From: DASVUC01 sp038237225
Lineage (GTDB): Bacteria > Planctomycetota > Phycisphaerae > Tepidisphaerales > Tepidisphaeraceae
Assembly: GCA_038237225.1 (NCBI GenBank)
Contig: JBBRYX010000004.1
Span: forward strand, 62,001 to 126,000
Length of the DNA: 64,000 bases
Reading direction: 5' to 3'
Position numbers and translations under genes: made by a program. Below, one piece after another: positions 8,601 to 17,600 of this stretch (the first letter of the stretch is position 1; every line of letters starts with the position of its first letter). The notes below the pieces were generated by a model, which was not told where the DNA came from, made no database searches, and saw nothing but the letters and a program-made list of their open reading frames with translations.

Positions 8601-9806
8601 GTCAACACTAGGCGCCGACGTGCTCGTTCCCGCATTCACCGCCGTGGCCGCGCCCAGCAGATGAAAGTCGCTGCTCGAATTGACGAACAGCGCGCCCGCC
8701 GTCGACGTCTTCGAATGCGTGTCCTTGCCGCTGCCTTGCCAGGAAGCAAACGTCATCCAACTGCTGTCGTTGTCCTTCGAAAAATTGGCGCTCCCCCAGA
8801 CGTTGTAGTCAACGACCAATCCGCTCAGGCTCGCAGCGTCCGTAACAAACGATCGCGACCCATTCAGCCCGATATTGTTCAGCACCTTCACGTTCGTTGA
8901 GCCGAACCGCACCCCGATCGGGAAATATCCATCCGTGGCCAGCACAATCGTGTTGTTGACCACGATGTCGTTCTTGCACGCGCCCGACGCATCCGCCATG
9001 TACAGGTTGATGCCCTTGCCGTGGATGTTCTGAATCAGGTTGTTCCGCACCGTTGCGTTCTGCACGCCGTCCATCGAGATACCCGTGCCGCAGTTCACCA
9101 CGCGGTTGCCTTCAACCATTCCACCGTTAACAATCCCCACCCCGCCCTGGGCCACATCCCCATTAAAGTGAATGCCCACGCCCTGACCTGAAATATTCGA
9201 CAGATCGTGCACGTAGTTATTCCGGACGGTGGGATTCACTGCGGAGTTCGAGCAATAAATCCCCGCATCCTGGTTCCCCGAGACTTCGTTGTTCTCCACA
9301 ACCTGGTTCTGGTTGAAGCTCGAGAAAATCCCCTGCGTATCCTTCGCACGCATCAATACCGTGTTGTTGCGCGCGACATTGCCGATGCCGCCGCCCCCAA
9401 ACCGAATTCCCGCCCGCCAGGCGGCGTCAGCGGAATTCGGCTGAATCGTAAAGCCGTCAATAATAATATAGTTGCAATTCTCCGCGCTGATGCCGTCGCG
9501 TGTCTTGCTGTTGGGCGTGTTGATAATGACGCCCGCTTCGGCTTTGAACGTGATCGGCGACGCGGCAGTTCCAGCGATCGTGCCATCCCACCCGAGAATG
9601 AACCCGTTATAGGTCCCCGCCTTCACGGTCACAACATCGCCCGCGTTGATGCCGACGACCGCCTTCTGAATCGTCTTCCACGGTGCCGCGCTCGTCCCCG
9701 CATTGCTGTCCGAGCCCGTTGTGGAAATGTAGTAGCTGCTCATCAGGGTCCGGCCTTCGAGCGATTCAAGACCAAGAAATCGATTTTGACCAAAACGACC
9801 AGTCAT
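5700..9806 (-). CDS. Exported beta-helix / fibronectin III / PPC-domain surface protein
   Basis: This 1368-residue protein starts at the ATG at 9806, with AAGGAG 4 bases upstream. An N-terminal LEPR-XLL-like motif (GLESLEGRTLMSS) leads into a right-handed beta-helix at ~25-420. Six fibronectin type III repeats of about 95 residues follow at ~432-1005, each with a WTD..DETGF.IERK core and linked by PTAPAAP-like hinges. An Ig-like segment at ~1005-1125 and two tandem PPC-like domains at ~1130-1245 and 1255-1368 (each opening with DYAGNSRA) complete it. No catalytic site is evident. It is probably a secreted or cell-surface polysaccharide-binding protein. The beta-helix closely follows that of the gene at 1400-3748, so the two are paralogues flanking the polysaccharide genes. 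Confidence 0.85.
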   Translation of the reverse strand: MTGRFGQNRFLGLESLEGRTLMSSYYISTTGSDSNAGTSAAPWKTIQKAVVGINAGDVVTVKAGTYNGFILGWDGTIAGTAASPITFKAEAGVIINTPNSKTRDGISAENCNYIIIDGFTIQPNSADAAWRAGIRFGGGGIGNVARNNTVLMRAKDTQGIFSSFNQNQVVENNEVSGNQDAGIYCSNSAVNPTVRNNYVHDLSNISGQGVGIHFNGDVAQGGVGIVNGGMVEGNRVVNCGTGISMDGVQNATVRNNLIQNIHGKGINLYMADASGACKNDIVVNNTIVLATDGYFPIGVRFGSTNVKVLNNIGLNGSRSFVTDAASLSGLVVDYNVWGSANFSKDNDSSWMTFASWQGSGKDTHSKTSTAGALFVNSSSDFHLLGAATAVNAGTSTSAPSVDYDGNARPAAGAYDIGAYEYGSTGGGGGTTIPADPTLLSASAIAWNQIHLAWTDNSTDETGFSVYRKTGSTGTFAQIGTVGAGVVMFDDNTVAGNTSYFYKVVATNSAGSSTNSTNIDSVLTPGQPTAPAAPSAAVATATAYNAVTVTWTDGSTDETSFKIERKTGTGAFAPIGTVGAGVTTYGDSTAAGSTQYTYRVCATNGVGDSAYATSSAVTTPAAPTVPNAPESVVASAISTTQVDVTWTDMSSDETGFRIERKIGSGSWTLLTNVNANVTRYSDATALAATQYTYRVRSSNAVGSSAFTTSSAVTTPAAPTAPAAPSGLTATAGGVDSVALGWSDTSNNETGFKIERKTDTGSFVEIGTVGAGVTTYDDNGLDASTQYTYRVRATNGVGDSAYTANVSATTDAVPTAPADPGNLAAAANSATQITVTWTDNSSNETGFKIERSLDGSSGWSQIGTAAKNVTSLVNNTGLFPSTQYFYRVVATNAVGDSGFSANATATTQALPTIPAVPTGVAATAAGTTQINLSWTDASSDETGFKIERSINGSTWSEIGTTGAGVATYQATGLSAGTTYYFRVRATNVAGDSDYSNVDIAATQAAPAADSTAPTASATLGAITAAGDGTYTFTVTYGDDIAVDDTLLDSDDLLVSGPNGYSQRATFVSLASSNAGKTVTATYRITAPGAAWTWEDDGAYVIALRGDEVADDAGNHTAGGTLGTVNVAVPSVDYAGNSRATARYLGVISPTKVSVPSDTVETLDIQDYYRVRISSTMTLTAKVYNLTDDANLQLRSEDGTLIQASGRVGTSYEYISRTLKAGTYYFRVINNGVRGTNYAMRVAMATPVVGGSTGLRGPDYAGNSRADARKIGSFAKGRVSVYTDLVAPADIQDYYRFDMSAAGTFSAKLTELAGDVNMQLLDSAGKLIQISGNTGTSDEYISRQLSAGTYYVRLYTLGGNGTNYRLRTAAA

Positions 9807-10021
9807 AGCACTCCTTAATCAAACAGCCCCGTTCGGGGATCGGTGCCATGTCTCGATCGCTTGACGTAATTCCGGGGAAATGGGACTCAGCTCCACAGAA
9901 ACCTCCCCGCAACTGTGGGATCTTGCCAATCAGAACCACTGGGTAAGATGTGCCGCTTATTCGGGAGTGCTTACACTTGCCGCGCCCCCGCGCGCATTAG
10001 ACGGGACGGAAGGAGCCTTCA
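9807..10021. promoter_or_regulatory. Divergent intergenic region
   Basis: 215 bases between divergent genes. It contains both ribosome sites: AAGGAG before the - strand start at 9806 and GGAAGGAG six bases before the + strand ATG at 10022. A small CCCCG/CGGGG hairpin lies near 9830. No convincing consensus promoter pair or operator was recognised. Confidence 0.4.
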
Positions 10022-12988
10022 ATGAACGCGATCTTTACCGCCAACCCCCGATGGATCTGGCTTTCAGCGTCCCATCACCACAAAAACGCCTATGTCTGCT
10101 TTCGCCGGCGGGTTGTCCTTAATAGTAAAGACAGAGTCGATAGCGCAAATCTGAAGATCACTGCCGATGCCCGGTACGAGGTGTACCTCAATGGCGTGTG
10201 GCTGGGGCATGGGCCGGTGCGCTCTTTTCCGAACCCCTGGCCCGTGGACATCTATGAGGTCAGGCATCTGCTCCATGGGGGCGATAACGTTATCGCCGTG
10301 CTTGCGCACCAGATCGGGTTATCCACATTTCAGTATCTGAATGATGAGCCGGGACTGATCGCCCAATTGGACTACGGCGACGGAGAGGGCGCGCACTCTC
10401 TCGTGACGGATGGATCCTGGCGATGCACGCCCCATAACGGTTACGGCTGGCCCGTGCCCCGCATTTCCGTCCAGCAAGGCTGGGAGGAGCAATTTGACGC
10501 CCGCGTTTCACCCGGCACCCCTGAGATTTGGACAGGCCTGAATTTTGACGATTCAACCTGGCAGGGAGCAAGGGAATTGCGAAGCGCGGGTGAACCACCG
10601 CACGAAGCATTCGAAGCACGCGATATCCCATTCCTCACCCGCCACACGCTGGAGCCCGTCGCCGTCCAGGCAATTGAGGTCGTGCGACCGGCGCGCTATC
10701 AGTTTTTCCTCAACCCGCGAGAGTTCATCAACCCCATCGACGACAGCGCCAACCACATCCGCGCCCGCGTGTTCCTGGCAACGTACATTTATTCCGAGCA
10801 AGCGCAGAAGGTGGACCTCCATCCACCCCATGACAGGCCGCATGTTCCCTGGAAGCTGAATGAAAAACTGCTGAATTTCAGCGATCGCACCTTGCAGCCC
10901 ACCGCCACCGGCGTGGCGCATGCCAAGCTAAAGCCGGGGTGGAATCTCCTCCTCGCGAAGTTGCCGCAACTCGAGCACTTCACCTGGGCAACCCTGAACC
11001 TCTGGACCGATGAGCCGCTGAAGTTTTCATCCACCGTGCAGGATCCGCAGGCGGAGATCGAGAACAGCGGTTGGTTGTGCATCGGACCCTTCGAAGGCGC
11101 ACCCCTGCATGGGTTCGATAACATCCTCATCGAAGCATTGGATATCCATCCGGCAGCCACGTCCAAGCGTTACGACAAAATCTGGGAGGCCGGCACGCTG
11201 ACGAGCGAAGATCTTGGCGCGGGATACGCCAAACCACTCGAGCACGACATGGTTGCGACCAACGACGTGTATGCAACCTGTGCATCGGAGCGGCTGGTTG
11301 AAGCCTCGACAGCCCGGGTCGTGGAACCGCGTGCGCTGTTAACCGACAACGATGAATGGACGTTGATCGATCCCGCGGGTCAGGACAAGTCCGTGAGAAT
11401 GCTCCTGGATTTCGGCGATGAAACGATCGGCTTCCACGAATTCGAGATCGACGCTCCCGCCGGCACGGTAGTCGACTTCCACAACTTCGAATTCATCCAG
11501 CGCAATGGCCGCAAGAACCTCTGCGAAGAAATGAACAACTCGTTTCGATACGTCTGCCGCGAGGGCATCCAGCGCTATCGCACGTTCCTGCGCCGGGGAT
11601 TTCGATATTCGTGGATGAGCGTCAGAAACTTCTCCCGTCCCGTTCGAGTTCGCGTCGTCCGCGTCCTCCAATCAACATATCCGATCGGCCCAGCCGGATC
11701 GTTCTCCTGTTCCGACAGCTTGCTCAATGAAATCTGGAAAGCAGGTGTGCATTCAGTCCGCTGCTGCGCCGAGGACACCTTCACCGACTGCCCCACCTAC
11801 GAGCAAACCTTCTGGGTCGGCGATGCCCGCAACGAGGCGCTCGTCCACCTCATTGCCGATGGAGATCCCCGCCTCAGCGCGCGCTGCCTCAGATTGACCG
11901 GCAGAAGCCTCGATCGATCCGACATCACCGAATCCCAGGTGCCCAGCGGCTGGCAAAACCTCCTGCCAACCTGGACGTTCCTATGGATGCGCTGGGCGCA
12001 GGAGCACTATCAGCTGACGGGCGACCGCAACTTCGCAACCGAAATGCTGGCGTTCCTCGAACGCAACAACCATGCCATTCGCGATCATCGCAACGACCTC
12101 GGGCTCTTCGCAATGAAAGCGTGGAACCTCTTCGACTGGGCGCCAATGGACACGCCGGGAAACGCGATCGTGACCCATATCAACTGCCTCGCAGCGCAGG
12201 GACTAAGAGAAACCGCCGCGCTCGCGACGGCGCTGGGCCGCAAAGATCTGGCCAGAAACTGGACCAAACTCGCTGATGGAATTGCCAATGCAATCAACGA
12301 GCATCTATGGTCGAAAAAAACCAACGCCTATCTGGACTGCATCCATGACGATGGCTCACCCAGCAAAGTCTTCTCGCAGCAGACGGCAACCGCCGCATAT
12401 ATCTCCGGCGTCGCCACCGGGACGCGCGCCAAGCGATGCCTCCAGATCATCGACAAGCCCCCCAGGGGATTCGTCACCGCGGGCTCACCCTTCTTCATGT
12501 TCTTCTTCCTCGAAGCCCTCGTGCGCGAGAAACGTTTCGACCAGTTGATCGACACCATCCGAAATTACTGGGGCGAGCAGATCAAAGCCGGCGCCACAAC
12601 CTTCTGGGAAATGTATCACCCCGGCGCCGAGCGCTTAACGAGATCCCATTGCCACGGATGGTCCGCCGCCCCCGTCGTCTTTCTCACGCAGCACGTACTA
12701 GGCGTTCGCCCCGCAAAACCCGGCTACGCCGAAATCCAAGTGTCGCCGAAGGTCGGCAAGCTCGAGTTTGCCCAAGGCAGAGTCCCGACCCCACGCGGTC
12801 CGGTCGACGTCTATTGGACAAACGCAAAGAACGAATTTCAAATGACAATATCGGGTCCGCAGGCTAACGCGGTGAGAATTGAGTTACCGTTCAAAGGAAA
12901 GCTGACGGTGCTGGACGGGAAGCTCAAGCGCGAAGGAACAGCCTGGGTCGGCAAGCTCCCGCGCATCCAACTGCGCATCGCACGCTAA
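10022..12988 (+). CDS. GH78-type alpha-L-rhamnosidase
   Basis: This 988-residue protein has a strong ribosome site (GGAAGGAG) before the ATG. The N-terminal ~400 residues are the beta-sandwich modules of GH78 enzymes (ADARYEVYLNGVWLGHGPV, then a jelly-roll with FDDSTW). The (alpha/alpha)6 catalytic part contains EDTFTDCPTYEQTFWVGDAR, with the DCP motif at ~589-591 and the likely general-acid Glu three to four residues on, and a second acidic motif TTFWEMYHPGA with Glu at ~863. The C-terminal beta-sandwich (SHCHGWSA, GVRPAKPGY) is also typical. It should release terminal rhamnose from glycans. No signal peptide is seen, so it may be cytoplasmic, unlike many family members. A single TTATCCACA word at 10318 is considered chance. 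Confidence 0.85.
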   Translation: MNAIFTANPRWIWLSASHHHKNAYVCFRRRVVLNSKDRVDSANLKITADARYEVYLNGVWLGHGPVRSFPNPWPVDIYEVRHLLHGGDNVIAVLAHQIGLSTFQYLNDEPGLIAQLDYGDGEGAHSLVTDGSWRCTPHNGYGWPVPRISVQQGWEEQFDARVSPGTPEIWTGLNFDDSTWQGARELRSAGEPPHEAFEARDIPFLTRHTLEPVAVQAIEVVRPARYQFFLNPREFINPIDDSANHIRARVFLATYIYSEQAQKVDLHPPHDRPHVPWKLNEKLLNFSDRTLQPTATGVAHAKLKPGWNLLLAKLPQLEHFTWATLNLWTDEPLKFSSTVQDPQAEIENSGWLCIGPFEGAPLHGFDNILIEALDIHPAATSKRYDKIWEAGTLTSEDLGAGYAKPLEHDMVATNDVYATCASERLVEASTARVVEPRALLTDNDEWTLIDPAGQDKSVRMLLDFGDETIGFHEFEIDAPAGTVVDFHNFEFIQRNGRKNLCEEMNNSFRYVCREGIQRYRTFLRRGFRYSWMSVRNFSRPVRVRVVRVLQSTYPIGPAGSFSCSDSLLNEIWKAGVHSVRCCAEDTFTDCPTYEQTFWVGDARNEALVHLIADGDPRLSARCLRLTGRSLDRSDITESQVPSGWQNLLPTWTFLWMRWAQEHYQLTGDRNFATEMLAFLERNNHAIRDHRNDLGLFAMKAWNLFDWAPMDTPGNAIVTHINCLAAQGLRETAALATALGRKDLARNWTKLADGIANAINEHLWSKKTNAYLDCIHDDGSPSKVFSQQTATAAYISGVATGTRAKRCLQIIDKPPRGFVTAGSPFFMFFFLEALVREKRFDQLIDTIRNYWGEQIKAGATTFWEMYHPGAERLTRSHCHGWSAAPVVFLTQHVLGVRPAKPGYAEIQVSPKVGKLEFAQGRVPTPRGPVDVYWTNAKNEFQMTISGPQANAVRIELPFKGKLTVLDGKLKREGTAWVGKLPRIQLRIAR

Positions 12989-13094
12989 CACCATTCCCCC
13001 AACTCCATTGCCCCGTTACGTTTCACGTTTTACGTTTCAGAAAATGTCCCACCGACGCCGATGCGCGGCAAGAAACATGCTCCCATCCGGGGTC

Positions 13095-14405
13095 TCACCC
13101 CTCCCCGCTCACCCGCTCAATCTTCGCTCCCGCAGCCGCCAGCTTCTGCTCGATCTTCTCGTACCCGCGATCGATGTGATACACGCGATCAATCCGCGTC
13201 GTCCCCTTCGCCGCCAGACCCGCCAGCACCAACGCCGCCGATGCCCGCAGATCAGATGCCATCACAACCGCTCCTTGCAGTTGCTTCACCCCGCCGATAA
13301 CCGCGGTCGGGCCTTCCTTGTGAATTCGCGCACCCAGGCGATTCAACTCACCCACGTGCGTGAATCGATCGGGATAGATCCGCTCGGTGATCACCGACAT
13401 CCCATCCGCAATCGACAACAAGGCCATAAGCTGGGCCTGAACATCCGTCGGAAAATGCGGATACGGCTGCGTCGTCATCTCGATCGGAGCTAGACGCTGC
13501 GACGCCTCAACGAAGATCGTGCCGTTGCTCCTTCGGAATTTAACACCCACTTCTTCGAGCCGGTCGACGACAGCCCCCAGGTGGTCCATGTTGCAGTGCT
13601 TCAGCTCAAGCTGCCCGCCCGTGATGGCGGCGGCAATCATGAAGGTCCCGCACTCAATGCGATCGGGGATGACCCGGTGCTCAGTGCCGTGAAGCTTATC
13701 GACGCCTTGGATTCGAATCTCCGGCGTGCCCTGCCCCGTAATCTTCGCCCCCATCTTGTTGAGCAGCTCCGCGCAGTCGGCAACTTCCGGCTCGCACGCC
13801 GCGCCAACAAGAACCGTTTCACCCTCGGCAAGCGTCGCCGCGGACATGATGTTGATCGTGCCAAGCACCGTAGGTCCGTGTGCGCCGCCAAGGTACATCC
13901 GGCAGCCCTTCAGCCGGCCCTTGACGGTGCCGATGACGTTGCCTTTCTCACGATGAAACGTCGCGCCGAGCTTTTCGAGCCCGCGGATGTGCAGATCGAT
14001 CGGCCGATCGCCAATGTTGCAGCCGCCGGGAATCGAGACGGTGGCTTTGCCGCGCTTCGCAAGCAGCGGCCCAAGCACGCAGATGCTCGCCCGCATGGTC
14101 TTGACGATCTCGTAGTTTGCTTCAGACCGGGTCTCTTTTTCGACCGTAACGTCGAGCGGCCCGTTAAGCTGCGGCCCATCGCCCACCGATTTCTCCGTCG
14201 GCTCATGGCGATAAACGTGACACCCAAGGTCCCCCAGCAGCTTGATCATCGAGTCGATATCGCTTAGCCGCGGCACCGCCCGGAGCGTGCTCTTGCCTTC
14301 CGCGAGCAGACACGCCGCCAGGATGGGTAGCGCGCTGTTCTTGCTGCCGGAGATTTCGACTTTACCGTGAAGTGGAACGCCCCCGGAAATCTGAAAACTA
14401 CCCAT
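13095..14405 (-). CDS. murA: UDP-N-acetylglucosamine 1-carboxyvinyltransferase
   Basis: The first committed step of peptidoglycan synthesis: transfer of enolpyruvate from phosphoenolpyruvate to UDP-GlcNAc. The frame opens at 14453, but the ATG at 14405 is preferred because AAGG lies eight to nine bases upstream and the protein then begins MGSFQISGG, the usual N terminus. The 437 residues are near the family length. The N-terminal VEISGSKNSALP is the substrate-binding loop, and the catalytic loop cysteine is present at ~129 in IPGGCNIGDRPIDLH, so the enzyme should be fosfomycin-sensitive in principle. It is convergent with the rhamnosidase gene. Presence of murA agrees with current knowledge that Planctomycetota make peptidoglycan. 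Confidence 0.95.
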   Translation of the reverse strand: MGSFQISGGVPLHGKVEISGSKNSALPILAACLLAEGKSTLRAVPRLSDIDSMIKLLGDLGCHVYRHEPTEKSVGDGPQLNGPLDVTVEKETRSEANYEIVKTMRASICVLGPLLAKRGKATVSIPGGCNIGDRPIDLHIRGLEKLGATFHREKGNVIGTVKGRLKGCRMYLGGAHGPTVLGTINIMSAATLAEGETVLVGAACEPEVADCAELLNKMGAKITGQGTPEIRIQGVDKLHGTEHRVIPDRIECGTFMIAAAITGGQLELKHCNMDHLGAVVDRLEEVGVKFRRSNGTIFVEASQRLAPIEMTTQPYPHFPTDVQAQLMALLSIADGMSVITERIYPDRFTHVGELNRLGARIHKEGPTAVIGGVKQLQGAVVMASDLRASAALVLAGLAAKGTTRIDRVYHIDRGYEKIEQKLAAAGAKIERVSGEG

Positions 14406-14626
14406 CGCGCCCATCCTTGGCCGGTTGGCCCGAAGTGCCTGGGAATGACTCATCCACAGGCGATAACCTTCGGCTGTATCGGCCAGTCCTTTGGCCGACG
14501 ATCAATCAATGCTGCCGCCCGACAACTTGCATGGTTATCGGATCAGACAATCCTGCCGAGGGACAAAGCAAATGCAAGCAGAGCGGTAGAGATTTGTCTT
14601 CTATTTCTTCCCGCCAGCGGGGCGCA

Positions 14627-17600
14627 TTATCTGCGTCTTCGGCGGGCGAAAAGCATCGCGGCGGCGATGCCGCTTACGCTGAGAAGCGCGGGTTCCGGAA
14701 CCGCCTGCACATGGAGGGGATTGCCCTGGCCGAGGCCGAGCGCGGCATCGATGCCCGTGTAGTCGGTGGCGTCGATGTTGCCGTCGAAGTTGGTGTCGCC
14801 GTAGAACCAGGCGACGCCCGGATCCACGATGGTGCCGAGATTGGCATCGATGGCCGTGTAATCCTGCGGCGTGACTTGACCGTCAAAGTTGGTGTCGCCG
14901 ATGTAGGTGTACTTGCCGACGATGGATCCAGCGGCAATGGAATTGCCACTCCCGGGAGGCCATTGCGGGAAGCCCGCAAGCGCATTGTCGAAAAGCGCGA
15001 GCACGGTGGCGCCACCGGAGTTCTGGCTGGTCGTGGAGATGATCCCGGTCTTGGTCGAGTCGGGGCCCGCGGAATAGCCGGACAGAACAAGTCCCTGAAG
15101 GTCCGCGAACGGCGTGGCGCCGGAGTAATTGACGACCAGATCGTTGTCGTTCAGATCGAGCACGCCTGATGCCCCGAGGGAAAGATCGTTGAGGTAGGAG
15201 ATGCCCGTGTTGCCGCCGTTGGCGCGGACGTTCAGTCGGCCATCGACGGTGACAAATGCACCTTGAGTAAGGTTTTTTGCGGTGAGGCCGGTGCCGCCAT
15301 CGACGATGGTTTGACCGCCGCCGGTGATGGCGCCAACATTCTTTGCGCCCGCCGTGATGTGAAACTTGGCGTTGGCGTCGTTGATGATGTTGACATGATT
15401 GGCGCCGGAACTGAGGGCGTCGGCGACGCCGCCAAGGTTGACCGTTGCGCCGGATTTGATCTGGAGAGTGGCTCCATTGGTGACGGTCACGGTGCCGCCG
15501 GTGCGGTTGAGGGTAAGCGCTCCGCCGTTGATGAGCGTACCGGCGTCAACGATCACGGCCCCGTTCCATCCGAGCGACGATGCATTGTTAAGGGAAGTGG
15601 CTAGGCCGCCAACGAGGTTGACATTGGCCGGGATCGAAGAGTTGGCTGCATCGTACACCAGTACGCGGGATGTGGTGCCGAACAGGCTGGTGAAGCTGCC
15701 GCCGTAATTTCCATCGACACCGGTCGCCGCAAGATTGCCGCCCGCCATGGCAACATCAAAGCGGAAAAAGGCAGGGGTGGTCGCAACGTTCGCGCTTTGC
15801 GGCGCGCTGACGGCAGCAGCTAACGTTCCGGAGGGGCTCAGGGTCACGGTGACGGGTTGCCTGGCGTCAGCGTTCTTGAAACCGAGCGCGTTCATCGCCT
15901 CGCCGCCACTGACGTTGGGACCCACTTGGAGGGTGCCACCCACTACGTTCCAGTTGCCGGAATAGGTCGTGGACGACGCCAGACCGCCGGATGTGAGAAT
16001 GACCTTCCCCGGCCCGGCGACTTTGACGGTCGCGAACGATGCAGCCGATGAGACGTTGCGCATCGCGGTGGCGATGGTGAGCGATTCATTCGCAGCGGTC
16101 GTGGAGAGGGTGACCCCAACGAGCAAATTGAATGCTCCGTTGGCGATCATGGGCGAACCGCTCTTGGAAAATGAGCTGTTGCCGACCGTCTTAACCGTCG
16201 CGCCGTTGTTGAGGATGAGATCAGGCCCCGGATAACCGCTGGCGCCCAAAGCCACGCCTTCAAGTTGCAGCGTTGCATTGTTCACCGTCACCGCGCCGGT
16301 TCCGAGACCGCTGATGTTGTTCGCGTCAACCGATGTGATGCGAACCAGGCCGCTGTTAAGCGTAACCCCACCGCTGAACGATGGGCTGGCGCCGGAGAGG
16401 ATCAGGGTGCCGAGGCCGCTCTTGCTCAGAGCGACGGTCCCGGAGAACGCGTTCGTCATCGCCAGCGTTGTGCCCGCATCTGCCGAAATCGTGGTGGCGG
16501 TGGCGAGTGCGATCGGAACTGAAATCGTGTGGCTTCCCTGGTAGACGTTGATCGCGGAAGGCCCGACTGAGCCTCCGCTGATCGTAAGCGTTTTCGAGCC
16601 TGAAACCGTGTAGCTGTTCAGGCTTTGGAAGTTCAGACCGCCGACGGCATTGGAAGCATCGAGAGTCACCGTGTGCGGGGAGGTAATGAAATCGCCCAGC
16701 ACCGCGACGGCGCCGGTCCCGCTTGGCGTGCCCGCGTCCCAACTCGTTCCTGCAAACCAATTGGCGTCGAAGTTGGTGTTCCAGAAATACGTCAGGTTCG
16801 GGAGCGTGTACAAACTGAGCCGGGGTTGATCGGAGAGGCTTTCGCGCGTGTTGATCGTGACGCGGCTGGTGTCCGTGTCGCCGGGACGCAGGGGCGGAGT
16901 GCCCGGATCGGGATCGAAGCGATTCTCGCGAATAAGCACGAACGACAGAACGTCATCCGGATGCTTTCGAACGAAGTCTGTTACGTCGATGCCCCATTCT
17001 TGTGCCGATGCGTTCCATGCAATTTGCCCGACTGGAAAAGCGTCCGTTCCGACGTTCGCAATCTGCGCATCCGATGCGTTGGCAAGATCGGGCGCGTTGT
17101 TCCAATTAATACCGGTCTCGGTCCACGAGTCGTTGAGGATTCCGTAGACGTGAATCGGCTCGGTGTCGGCGGAGTTGGCGCCGGTGACGTTGAGGAACGC
17201 GCGTCCGACACGGGCTTTTTCGGTATCGAGAAGATTAAATTTCAGATAAGTCGCATCGTCGGCGGTGGTCGTGGCGCTGCGATCGACCTTGGCGGAGGTG
17301 AGCAAGCCGAAGTTCACAAGCGGCGTCGCATGAGAAACCTGCGCGTCTTCGGTCGCCGGAATGTTCACCAACGTCTGCGTCACCTTGGGAATGGTCAGAA
17401 GCCAGGTGCTGCTGAGGGGCTGCGTGAAGCTGACCGTCTGGACGCCACCCGACGGCGCCGGCACGGTCATGAATTGCAAAGGATGTCCTGCACCGAAGCT
17501 ATCGCCGCTGACTTCCTGGTATGAGATGACACCGCCCGTTGGGATATTCAAGCCGCTGAGGTTGACCGAGACGGTGCGCGATTGGGAGCTGTTGGCATTG

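Noticed and set aside
10318..10326. TTATCCACA, a DnaA-box consensus
   Set aside because: Single copy inside the rhamnosidase coding sequence without neighbours or a dnaA gene; chance.
12989..13050. Possible terminator after the rhamnosidase gene
   Set aside because: Only an ACGTTTCACGTTTTACGTTTC short repeat was seen; no stem and U tract.
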